A stretch of DNA of 13,251 bases, taken from assembly GCA_012798025.1 (NCBI GenBank), contig JAAZNX010000201.1, positions 1 through 13,251 on the forward strand. Direction: 5' to 3'. Source of the DNA: Methanothrix sp. (lineage in GTDB: Archaea > Halobacteriota > Methanosarcinia > Methanotrichales > Methanotrichaceae). The notes under the pieces were generated by a model. The model made no database searches. It was not told the origin of the DNA and worked only from the letters and a program-made list of their open reading frames with translations. Made by a program: the position numbers and the translations under genes. Below, piece after piece: positions 1-6,581 of this stretch (its first letter is position 1; the number at the start of each line of letters is the position of its first letter).

Positions 1-1237
1 AGAGCTGATTGATCGCCATTATCTCCTCGTAAAATGTCACAGCTGTGGAGGTATCGCCAAGTCCTACAGTAAATTTGGGGTGCCTGGTCAGCAAGGATGG
101 AACCAGGCTCACCACCACGCCACCTGACTTTATGAAAGCTCCCCTTCCATAGGCTGTAGCCCCCTCCTGACAGAACTCGTCTCTTGCCACAAGCCCGCAA
201 GCATTTACTTCCTTTGGTGGTGGGGACATTACAGATCCAGTGGAGGCCACAGATGCAGCAGCATCCGCACCGCTGGTCAGAGCTTTTATTTCAGCCTCAG
301 GCTCAATTGGTCCCTTCATGGCGCTCAGGATATAATCTCTAGTATGAATTCCTATTCTGCGAACTCCTAGGTTGGCCCTGAGTCGGAGCGCAGCCTCCAT
401 GGTCCCGCGCCAGCCAGGCCTTATTCTCTCTATCATGGCCAGCTCATCCTCATTCAAACCGATGCTGTCTGCACGCAGGCGTGGCATGAGATACTTCATC
501 ATCCTCGGGTCTTGAAAGCTGCCCATTTCAGCATGGATGTAGATCTTCGGGTTTTTCTTTTTCCAGGATTCTATTTGCAATAATTTTTGCTCATAAATTT
601 CTCTGTAACTGGATGGGGGCACCAGATGAAATCCAGAGATCAGCGCACCATCAAAATCAAGGATATTCTCCAGGCAATAATCATCGAAGTCCTTTTTCGA
701 ATAAAGCCTCGAATTCAGTGGATCGAACGAGGCTATCAGGCGGTTATCCTTCTTTGCAGTTATCTTACCCAGGAGTGATGGAAGGCTCTCTCCTTCCTTG
801 AATTGAAAGACGAAGTGCATCATTTCCATCTCTCCTGCTGCTTGGAGCGGGCTTATGAGCCCCTTGCCTACTGGGATCCTGACGCCAGGATGCAGCATTT
901 TAGCCATCCTGCGGCTGAGTGCAGGCGCATTCAGAACGGGCTTCGCTCCGAGGGTTGCCAGAACGTTCGCCATAATTCCCGCATTGCCGCCAAGGCGGAA
1001 ATTCCATTGAAATAGCGCCTCAATTTTCTTCTTGACCTCTTCTCGCTCGATCAGTAGCTCGGCTCCAGAGCCCTCTCGCATGCACAGCAAAATAGCAGAG
1101 AAGAGATCATCTAGGCTCCTTATCATGCCGACGCTCTTAGCCCTTGCTCCTCCTGTCGCCTCTTCGCCCTTGATATCGTAAACTGCATCGAGGTTGATGG
1201 GATAGGCACAGATGATCAGCGATGATTCTGAATGCAT
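1..1237 (-). CDS. pfkC: ADP-dependent phosphofructokinase/glucokinase (3' end outside window)
   Basis: Kinase of the ADP-dependent glucokinase/phosphofructokinase family, which phosphorylates fructose-6-phosphate or glucose with ADP in the modified archaeal Embden-Meyerhof pathway; in methanogens this is linked to glycogen turnover. The frame is open from ATG at 1237 to the left edge, 412 codons with no stop. Family landmarks visible in order: NLDA near residue 15, GGNAGIMAN at 83-91, HFVFQFKEGE, GALISG, the HAEMGS segment, DSIGLNEDEL, and the C-terminal GLGD motif whose Asp395 should be the catalytic base. In relatives only about 15 residues follow that Asp, so probably only a few residues are missing. 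The ATG lies 22 bases after the stop of the Thg1-like gene, with only a weak ribosome binding site, suggesting cotranscription. Whether glucose, fructose-6-phosphate or both are used cannot be read here; PFK is my guess from methanogen relatives. Confidence 0.9.
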   Translation of the reverse strand, partial: MHSESSLIICAYPINLDAVYDIKGEEATGGARAKSVGMIRSLDDLFSAILLCMREGSGAELLIEREEVKKKIEALFQWNFRLGGNAGIMANVLATLGAKPVLNAPALSRRMAKMLHPGVRIPVGKGLISPLQAAGEMEMMHFVFQFKEGESLPSLLGKITAKKDNRLIASFDPLNSRLYSKKDFDDYCLENILDFDGALISGFHLVPPSSYREIYEQKLLQIESWKKKNPKIYIHAEMGSFQDPRMMKYLMPRLRADSIGLNEDELAMIERIRPGWRGTMEAALRLRANLGVRRIGIHTRDYILSAMKGPIEPEAEIKALTSGADAAASVASTGSVMSPPPKEVNACGLVARDEFCQEGATAYGRGAFIKSGGVVVSLVPSLLTRHPKFTVGLGDTSTAVTFYEEIMAINQL

Positions 1238-1259
1238 TCAAACCAATTCACAAAGCTGG

Positions 1260-1964
1260 TTATTGATCATTTCCAGATCCACTCGTGCCCCTGATTATCT
1301 TTGCCAGTAACCTCTTGCCTTCATCCGACCGGAATTGTGGCAGATCCCAGTCCGAAGTCACTTGACTGCCTTTTCTGTAGACCATTACACCACGCCTCTC
1401 CCAGGCAGGAGTCTTGGCAAGGTTGACGCCCTTTTGATAGACCAGCTCGTGAATCTCCTGCTCTCTCATACCTCTAAGCTGATTCATGGCCTCGGCATGT
1501 GTAAGCCCTTCTTCGACGAGCGTGTAAAAGCCATAAGAAAAGACATGGTTTCTCCATGCCTCATCCTGCCGCTCAGCTAGGTACACATCGATCTCAGCCT
1601 CGCAGATTGGGATCGTCCTGCAGTCCATGCACACCAGCCGACCCAGGCTCAGAGATAGAGCTGCTGAGAGAAAGCCTGCAATTGTAGAGTCTATCTTTTC
1701 TACCCTGCCTGAGAAGGGGGCCTCTGTGAAGAGAAGGCTGATCTCATCAGAGAACGTAAATGCAAGGGCTGGCGAAAGGCCCGAATCCCTGATAAAGCAA
1801 GCAGATGCCTCTGCTAAAGAGCTGGCAAAACTGGGATCATACGGCTTTTTACAATTCTCCAAAATTTTTTTGAACCCTCGGCCGTCAGCTCTCACTATCA
1901 GCGGTACGCGAGCCTTCAGGCCAGAATAAATCTCCCAGCTAGCCGTCCTTGTGTTCCTTTGCAT
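1260..1964 (-). CDS. Thg1-like tRNA(His) guanylyltransferase / 3'-5' polymerase
   Basis: Member of the Thg1 superfamily, which adds nucleotides in the 3'-5' direction to tRNA 5' ends, either G-1 of tRNA-His or template-directed 5'-end repair. The 234-residue length fits archaeal members. The palm-domain metal ligands are visible: Asp27 in RADGRGF and Asp73-Glu74 in FSDEISLLF. The expected archaeal start context EIYSGL appears at residues 11-16, and no start codon lies between Met1 and that motif, so the ATG at 1964 is kept even though it overlaps the end of the PRC-barrel gene by 26 bases. The later conserved segment reads AWRNHVFSYGFY, not the eukaryotic HINNLYN tRNA-His-binding motif, so an archaeal Thg1 or Thg1-like protein is likely; which of the two is not resolvable from sequence alone. 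Confidence 0.9.
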   Translation of the reverse strand: MQRNTRTASWEIYSGLKARVPLIVRADGRGFKKILENCKKPYDPSFASSLAEASACFIRDSGLSPALAFTFSDEISLLFTEAPFSGRVEKIDSTIAGFLSAALSLSLGRLVCMDCRTIPICEAEIDVYLAERQDEAWRNHVFSYGFYTLVEEGLTHAEAMNQLRGMREQEIHELVYQKGVNLAKTPAWERRGVMVYRKGSQVTSDWDLPQFRSDEGKRLLAKIIRGTSGSGNDQ

Positions 1965-2196
1965 TCCTGGTCAGGTGTCTTATGATGACTATGTCGCCAA
2001 CAGCAATAACCCAGCGGTATGGTATGACAACCCCCTTGCTCTTTATGTCGAAGATCTCCTTATTAACGTCCCCCAGTGCCAGGCCGCTTACTGTGCATTT
2101 CTCAGGATCAAGGACGGCATCGTCCACCCTTCCCACAAAGACGCCTTTCTGAGTGTAGACATCTTGGTCCAGGAGCGATGTGATCTCTGCATTCAT
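1939..2196 (-). CDS. PRC-barrel domain protein
   Basis: Small single-domain PRC-barrel protein (85 residues from this start), a fold shared with RimM and photosynthetic reaction centre H subunit; archaea carry many stand-alone copies of uncertain role, proposed in RNA or metabolic contexts. Family signs are VYTQKGVFVGRVDDAVLDPE early, then GLALGDVNKE and IPYRWVIAVGDIVII near the end. An ATG 12 bases upstream (2208) would add four residues, but a TATA-like element at 2227-2234 predicts a transcript start near 2204, which favours the ATG at 2196. It is first in a minus-strand run and its end overlaps the Thg1-like gene by 26 bases, so translational coupling is plausible. No function beyond the fold can be assigned. 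Confidence 0.82.
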   Translation of the reverse strand: MNAEITSLLDQDVYTQKGVFVGRVDDAVLDPEKCTVSGLALGDVNKEIFDIKSKGVVIPYRWVIAVGDIVIIRHLTRNAKEHKDG

Positions 2197-2226
2197 TTTA
2201 AATCCCATAATAAAATTTGGGTTTTA

Positions 2227-2234
2227 GATATTAA
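2227..2234 (-). promoter_or_regulatory. Possible TATA box for the PRC-barrel/Thg1/kinase run
   Basis: On the minus strand this reads TTAATATC. Its centre is about 34 bases before the ATG at 2196, which would place the transcript start a few bases upstream of that codon, giving a nearly leaderless message. The match to the archaeal TATA consensus is moderate and there are other AT-rich stretches nearby. Confidence 0.35.
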
Positions 2235-2281
2235 CTTTGCGATGGCTGCAAAAAATGCTCTGTGTCAGCCAAGAATTGTTG

Positions 2282-2318
2282 CATTCATAGTATATCGACA
2301 TCCGGTAAACATTCATAG
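2282..2318. repeat. Pair of 9-bp direct repeats in divergent promoter region
   Basis: CATTCATAG occurs at 2282-2290 and again at 2310-2318, 28 bases apart start to start. Each copy is followed directly by an AT-rich TATA-like element (TATAT after the first, CTTATAAATA after the second). The second copy occupies the BRE position of the flavoprotein promoter. Could be an operator pair or remnants of a duplicated promoter. Confidence 0.5.
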
Positions 2319-2328
2319 CTTATAAATA
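2319..2328 (+). promoter_or_regulatory. TATA box of the iron-sulfur flavoprotein gene
   Basis: CTTATAAATA is a close match to the archaeal TATA consensus. A transcript start about 26 bases downstream (near 2350) would leave a leader of roughly 20 bases that contains the strong ribosome binding site GGAGGTG at 2357-2363. Confidence 0.6.
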
Positions 2329-2369
2329 TGTAATCGATGCTGCACCAATCATAAAAGGAGGTGTGTGTG

Positions 2370-2957
2370 ATGTTGGTGGTTGGCGTCTCCGGTAGCCCCA
2401 GAAAGGCCGGAAATACCGAATTTTTGCTGAACGAGGCACTAGCTGTGGCCAGAGAAAGGGGCTTTGAGACGGAATATATACACTGCTCAGAGCTAAAGAT
2501 CGACTTTTGCACTGACTGTGGAGATTGCAGCAAAGGCAAGCCGTGTCCAAAAGAGGATGATGTAGCGCGGGTTTTAGCAGCCCTGGAGAAGTCGGACGGC
2601 ATCATTGTAGCCTCGCCAGTATACTTCGGATCCATCACAGCCCAGCTCAAGGCCATATTCGATAGAACCATACAGCTGCGTCGGCAAAACTTCAAGCTGA
2701 AGAACAAGGTCGGTTGTGCCATCACCGTGGGCGGGTCCAGGAATGGCGGTCAGGAGAAGGCCTTGGAGACTGTGCATGCCTGGATGCACATCCACGGCAT
2801 GGTCGTAGTAGGAGACGACTCCCACTTCGGAGGCATCGCAGTCCGGCCTGCAGCAGAGGACCGAATCGGCAGAAAGACGGTCGTCTCCAGTGCGAACAAG
2901 CTCTGCGACCTGCTGGAAAAGATGGAGATGATGGGGGGCTGCTGGAAGGGAGAATGA
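2370..2957 (+). CDS. Iron-sulfur flavoprotein (NADPH-dependent FMN reductase family)
   Basis: Flavodoxin-fold redox protein of the Isf type, cytoplasmic, binding FMN and a 4Fe-4S cluster; in methanogens such proteins transfer electrons and have been linked to oxidative-stress handling. The N-terminus VGVSGSPRKAGNTEFLL is the FMN phosphate-binding loop. A compact cysteine cluster follows, Cys47-x2-Cys50-x2-Cys53-x5-Cys59, which is the Isf cluster signature. SPVYFGSITAQLK around residues 85-100 is the second flavin-contact loop. Length is 195 residues, normal for the family. A GTG at 2361 in the same frame sits inside the GGAGGTG ribosome binding site (2357-2363), so the ATG at 2370, six bases after it, is chosen. 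The MFS gene starts 33 bases downstream and may share the transcript. Confidence 0.9.
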   Translation: MLVVGVSGSPRKAGNTEFLLNEALAVARERGFETEYIHCSELKIDFCTDCGDCSKGKPCPKEDDVARVLAALEKSDGIIVASPVYFGSITAQLKAIFDRTIQLRRQNFKLKNKVGCAITVGGSRNGGQEKALETVHAWMHIHGMVVVGDDSHFGGIAVRPAAEDRIGRKTVVSSANKLCDLLEKMEMMGGCWKGE

Positions 2958-2990
2958 AATTCTTCTTTTGCATGAGAGGAACAGATCAAA

Positions 2991-4235
2991 ATGGATGTGC
3001 CTGGCAAGAATCGTAGACAGAGATATCTCAAAGATAGGGGCCTCATTGCACTAATAACAATCCTCAGCGCCTTTGTGCCACTGTCCACAGATATGTATCT
3101 CCCGGCGCTACCAGGAATGGCGAAGTATTTCAGCGTCTCAGCCGATCTGGTTAACCTAACTTTAATATTATTTTTCGTATTTTTCAGTGCGGGAACGCTT
3201 CTTTGGGGTCCGCTCAGCGATAAGTACGGCCGCAGACCCATATTGTTGATAGGGCTTACTCTATATTCTGCAGCAAGCCTGGCGTGCGCAAGTTCCTGGG
3301 ATATCCACCACCTAATAGCATTTCGAGTTATGCAGGCCATTGGAGGCAGCGGCGCCTTTGCAGTGGCGACCGCCATGATCAAGGATGTCTACGACTTCAA
3401 GAACAGGGAACCAATTCTGGCAATGGTTCAATCAATGGTTCTGATATCTCCAGCAGCGGCACCGGTCTTGGGGGCTCTCCTTCTGAAGTTCGTCTCCTGG
3501 CGAGGTGTGTTCTGGACGTTAGCTGGCATAGGCCTGCTGGCTTTAGTCGGGAGCATAGCTATGGAAGAGACAATTGATAAACGCTACAGCGGAACGTTGC
3601 TTCAGTCCATGAAGAGGCTTGGCACTGTGATCAAGAATCCAGGCTTTTCATCTCTGCTCCTGGTGTTTTCTTTGCTAAGTGTATCGACGATGGCATTTAT
3701 AGCATCATCTTCTTACATTTATATAAATGGTTTCGGTCTGAGCGAGCAGGTTTACAGCTACTACTTTGCCCTTAATGCGCTCGGCATGATCGGTGGACCG
3801 ATGCTGTATATGCGCCTGTCCAGGCGAATTTCTCGCAGATCTATAATCATAACCTGCTTTGCTGCAATCTCTGCGAGCGGATTATTGCTGTCAGGGTTAG
3901 GCCATCGCCAACCCTGGATGTTCGCGACTTTGCTTCTGCCGGCCACGATCAGTGCCAGTTGTGTGCGCACCCCAGGCGCAAATCTGATGCTGGAGCAGCA
4001 GACAGAGGATACGGGCTCGGCATCGGCGCTGATGAGCTGCTTTGGCATCTTCATGGGGAGCATCGGTATGACCATAATCTCGCTTGACTGGAGCAATATA
4101 ATTTTGGTCCTTGGTAGCATAAACATCCTGGTGGGTCTAACATGCGAAGCCCTTTGGCTGCTGGTATCCAAAAAGCCGTATGTAAAACAGGTTCCAGATG
4201 GGATTGTCAAGCCTTCTGGAGATGCTCTGAATTGA
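2991..4235 (+). CDS. Bcr/CflA-family MFS multidrug efflux transporter
   Basis: Integral membrane drug/proton antiporter of the major facilitator superfamily, 414 residues and about twelve hydrophobic segments. The first helix carries STDMYLPALP (residues 32-41), the signature of the Bcr/CflA drug-resistance group, and the loop between helices 2 and 3 has MFS motif A, GPLSDKYGRRP from residue 73. The substrate cannot be inferred. A GAGAGGA ribosome binding site lies about 10 bases before the ATG. It follows the flavoprotein by 33 bases on the same strand. This subfamily is mainly bacterial and the gene is locally richer in AT than its neighbours, so acquisition from bacteria is plausible but unproven. 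Confidence 0.9.
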   Translation: MDVPGKNRRQRYLKDRGLIALITILSAFVPLSTDMYLPALPGMAKYFSVSADLVNLTLILFFVFFSAGTLLWGPLSDKYGRRPILLIGLTLYSAASLACASSWDIHHLIAFRVMQAIGGSGAFAVATAMIKDVYDFKNREPILAMVQSMVLISPAAAPVLGALLLKFVSWRGVFWTLAGIGLLALVGSIAMEETIDKRYSGTLLQSMKRLGTVIKNPGFSSLLLVFSLLSVSTMAFIASSSYIYINGFGLSEQVYSYYFALNALGMIGGPMLYMRLSRRISRRSIIITCFAAISASGLLLSGLGHRQPWMFATLLLPATISASCVRTPGANLMLEQQTEDTGSASALMSCFGIFMGSIGMTIISLDWSNIILVLGSINILVGLTCEALWLLVSKKPYVKQVPDGIVKPSGDALN

Positions 4236-4251
4236 CTACGACAGATTCAGA

Positions 4252-4262
4252 AGCATTATATC
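4252..4262 (+). promoter_or_regulatory. BRE/TATA element upstream of pyrB
   Basis: GCATTATATCC is centred about 30 bases before the pyrB ATG at 4287, which predicts a very short leader. The same AAGCATTATA core recurs at the tyrS promoter (10498-10505), supporting a shared basal-promoter consensus in this genome. Confidence 0.55.
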
Positions 4263-4286
4263 CTTCCCGGTAGTGACTAGGAAAGC

Positions 4287-5210
4287 ATGTTTAAGAAGAA
4301 GCATGTGCTCTCCATGCGAGAGTTCTCCAGGGAGGAGATCGATTCGGTCCTCGATCTGGCCTCCTTCTTGGAACCCTATGCCCGGGGCAGAAGAAGTGAT
4401 ATGCTCGCGGGCAAAATTCTGGCTCTGCTTTTCTTCGAACCTTCCACGAGAACGCGCATGTCGTTTGAAACTGCCATGAAGCGCCTTGGCGGAGCTGTCA
4501 TAAACCTGGGTCCGGCCGAGGGCAGCTCTATCTCCAAGGGCGAGTCCCTGGCAGACACCGTGCGCGTCATAGGCGGCTATGCTGATGCTCTTGTCATCCG
4601 CCACCCAAAAGAGGGCTCGGCCCGGCTGGCTTCCCAGTTCTCTCCCGTGCCTGTGCTCAACGCAGGCGACGGAGCCGGACATCATCCCACGCAAACCCTT
4701 CTTGATCTTTACACCATTAAAAAAGAGCAGGGCCACATCGATAACCTCTCTGTAGCCCTGGTCGGCGACCTCAAATACGGCCGCACAGTTCATTCCCTGG
4801 CTTATGCGCTCTCGCTTTACGGTGCCGACATAACGCTGGTCTCGCCACCATCTTTGCGCATGCCTGAGGCTATTCGCTCCGATCTCTTCAGCAAGGGCAC
4901 AAGCGTTCGCGAGACGGACGACCTCTCTGTGATAGTGAACAACGTGGATGTCCTATACATGACCCGGATTCAAAGGGAGCGCTTCCCAGATCCCCAGGAA
5001 TACAACAAAGTTGCTCGATGCTATCGGCTGACGCCAGAATCGCTGGTCGAGGCCAGAAAGAACCTGATTATCATGCATCCGTTGCCGCGCGTGGATGAGA
5101 TCTCCCCTGCTGTGGACGGCACGCCTCATGCTCGCTACTTCCAGCAATCCTTCTACGGCGTCACCGTGCGCATGGCCCTGCTAAAGATGCTGATAGGCGG
5201 AGGTGCTTGA
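4287..5210 (+). CDS. pyrB: Aspartate carbamoyltransferase, catalytic subunit
   Basis: Catalyses carbamoyl phosphate plus aspartate to N-carbamoylaspartate, the committed step of de novo pyrimidine synthesis, in the cytoplasm. 307 residues, the expected length. Carbamoyl-phosphate binding loop [13 protein letters not shown] has Ser53-Thr54-Arg55-Thr56-Arg57; Ser80 and Lys84 in SSISKGESL match the mobile loop that completes the neighbouring active site; [11 protein letters not shown] around residue 133 supplies the catalytic His; HPLPR at 264-268 is the aspartate-side loop. It stops one base before the pyrI start and shares its last codons with the pyrI ribosome binding site, so the two subunits are translationally coupled as a pyrBI operon. 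Own ribosome binding site is weak (AGGAAAGC), in keeping with a short-leader message. Confidence 0.97.
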   Translation: MFKKKHVLSMREFSREEIDSVLDLASFLEPYARGRRSDMLAGKILALLFFEPSTRTRMSFETAMKRLGGAVINLGPAEGSSISKGESLADTVRVIGGYADALVIRHPKEGSARLASQFSPVPVLNAGDGAGHHPTQTLLDLYTIKKEQGHIDNLSVALVGDLKYGRTVHSLAYALSLYGADITLVSPPSLRMPEAIRSDLFSKGTSVRETDDLSVIVNNVDVLYMTRIQRERFPDPQEYNKVARCYRLTPESLVEARKNLIIMHPLPRVDEISPAVDGTPHARYFQQSFYGVTVRMALLKMLIGGGA

Positions 5211-5211
5211 T

Positions 5212-5709
5212 ATGGCTGACAGGAGGTCGAGCGTCGAGCAGAAGGACGGTCCACGAGAGCTGCGCGTAAAACCCATCAAGAACGGCACTGTAATAGACCA
5301 TATCGCAGGAGGGCAGGCTCTTAATGTGCTCAAGATACTGGGCATCTCCGGCACCACAGATGCTACCGTGTCGGTGGTCATGAATGTGGAGAGCAGAAAG
5401 CTTGGCAAAAAGGACATAGTCAAGGTCGAGGACCGCGAGCTCTTGGAGGATGAAGTAAATAAGATCGCTCTGATCGCACCAGCGGCGTCCATCAACATCA
5501 TCCGAGACTACAAGGTCGTCGAGAAGCACACCGTGGATCTTCCTGATGAGATTGTGGGCGTTGTGCGCTGTCAGAACCCCAATTGCATATCCAATACATC
5601 CGAGCCGATCAAATCCAGGATGCTGGTCAAGGCCAAAAACCCCGTTTTGCTGAGGTGCATCTTCTGCGAGCAGCCACTTACCGATAGAATAGCAGAATAC
5701 TTAATCTAG
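5212..5709 (+). CDS. pyrI: Aspartate carbamoyltransferase, regulatory subunit
   Basis: Regulatory chain of aspartate carbamoyltransferase; binds nucleotide effectors (CTP, ATP) in its N-terminal domain and docks on PyrB through a zinc domain. The 165-residue chain shows [20 protein letters not shown] in the allosteric domain and four zinc ligands at the C-terminus, Cys120-x4-Cys125 and Cys149-x2-Cys152. The ATG at 5212 is preceded at six bases by GGAGGTG (5199-5205), which lies inside the end of pyrB; a GTG at 5203 in frame falls within that ribosome binding site and is not a credible start. Presence of this subunit implies feedback-regulated pyrimidine synthesis of the enterobacterial/archaeal type. 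Confidence 0.97.
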   Translation: MADRRSSVEQKDGPRELRVKPIKNGTVIDHIAGGQALNVLKILGISGTTDATVSVVMNVESRKLGKKDIVKVEDRELLEDEVNKIALIAPAASINIIRDYKVVEKHTVDLPDEIVGVVRCQNPNCISNTSEPIKSRMLVKAKNPVLLRCIFCEQPLTDRIAEYLI

Positions 5710-5740
5710 GAGATAATTTGATTCCTCGCCATAGGTTAGG

Positions 5741-6508
5741 ATGGATTTCAAGATGACTGTGAAAAATGGAGATTTCATCAGAATTGATTACATCGAGAGC
5801 GTTGACGGGCAGGTAATCGCAGCCACTGATAAGGAAGTGGCAACATCTAAGGGAATCTTCAACGAGGATACGACGTACGGTCCCCAACTCATAGTAGTTG
5901 GTGCAGGCCAGATTGTAAAGGGATTTGAAGAAGACCTGATCGACAAAGAGATTGGATACTCGGGAAAGATAGAGATACCTCCTGAGAAGGCCTTCGGAAC
6001 TCATGATCCAAAGAAGACTGAGATAGTGCCAATCAATAAATTCAAGGATGAGAAGCCGGTACCAGGAATGCGCGTAGGAGTTAATGACAAGGTTGGCACT
6101 GTCACCAGGGTGATTGGTAGAAAGGCTGTCATCGACTTAAACCACCCTCTTGCGGGCAAGACCATAGTCTACGAATACAAGATTCTAGAGCGCATCGAGG
6201 ACCGGCTGGAGAAGCTCAAGGCGATGATAAAGGCATTTGCCCGCATGGAGCTTGAGGCGGAGATCACGGATGACGTGGCTCGTGTGACAGTGCCCTGGGA
6301 GCTGAGCTACTACAGGGATTGGCTAATGATTCGACGCGGATTGGCCGACATGATATTGCAGCACTTGGGCTTGAAAGAGGTCCACTATGTAGAGAAGCAC
6401 ACTGGCGAGAAGTTCAAGGCCGAACTCGTCTCTCCACCTGCGAAGGAGGCTGGAGCAGAGGAGGCCAAGCCCCCGGAGGATGCAAAATCTGCCTCTACCC
6501 TTGCCTGA
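5741..6508 (+). CDS. Long-type archaeal FKBP peptidyl-prolyl cis-trans isomerase
   Basis: FKBP-type prolyl isomerase and folding helper, SlyD-like with an inserted chaperone flap, expected in the cytoplasm. Landmarks: NGDFIRIDYIE at the start of the FKBP fold, VGAGQIVKGFEEDLIDKEIG, PPEKAFGTHDPKK leading into the insert-in-flap domain (about residues 90-130), and LNHPLAGKTIVYEYKI closing the fold near residue 150. A further domain of about 75 residues and a Glu/Ala/Pro/Lys-rich, probably disordered tail follow, which is the archaeal long form. A second ATG at 5753 (Met5) matches the usual short N-terminus of relatives better; neither start has a convincing ribosome binding site. It follows pyrI by 31 bases and precedes the chelatase gene by 73. 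Confidence 0.92.
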   Translation: MDFKMTVKNGDFIRIDYIESVDGQVIAATDKEVATSKGIFNEDTTYGPQLIVVGAGQIVKGFEEDLIDKEIGYSGKIEIPPEKAFGTHDPKKTEIVPINKFKDEKPVPGMRVGVNDKVGTVTRVIGRKAVIDLNHPLAGKTIVYEYKILERIEDRLEKLKAMIKAFARMELEAEITDDVARVTVPWELSYYRDWLMIRRGLADMILQHLGLKEVHYVEKHTGEKFKAELVSPPAKEAGAEEAKPPEDAKSASTLA

Positions 6509-6563
6509 AGAGGATGTTGATGCTTTTGCAGTTGGGAGGGCAATTGGGCAGATGATAGGCTAA
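6480..6563 (+). other. 27-codon ORF overlapping the end of the FKBP gene
   Basis: Starting at an ATG inside the FKBP tail in the +1 frame, this short frame ends LPEEDVDAFAVGRAIGQMIG then TAA. The composition after the FKBP stop looks protein-like. GGAG sits directly against the ATG, too close for a normal ribosome binding site. It may be a tiny protein, an alternative frameshifted C-terminus of FKBP, or chance. I do not recognise it. Confidence 0.2.
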
Positions 6564-6581
6564 GCGAAAAAGGCGATAAAT

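Noticed and set aside
1951..2325. 124-residue plus-strand frame over the PRC-barrel gene
   Set aside because: Antisense to the PRC-barrel gene and its promoter, no ribosome binding site and no recognisable domain.
2750..3382. 210-residue minus-strand frame across the flavoprotein end and MFS start
   Set aside because: It is antisense to two well-supported genes and shows no domain; the length follows from codon bias of the real genes.
4236..4793. 185-residue minus-strand frame over pyrB
   Set aside because: Fully antisense to pyrB, whose active-site motifs are all present.
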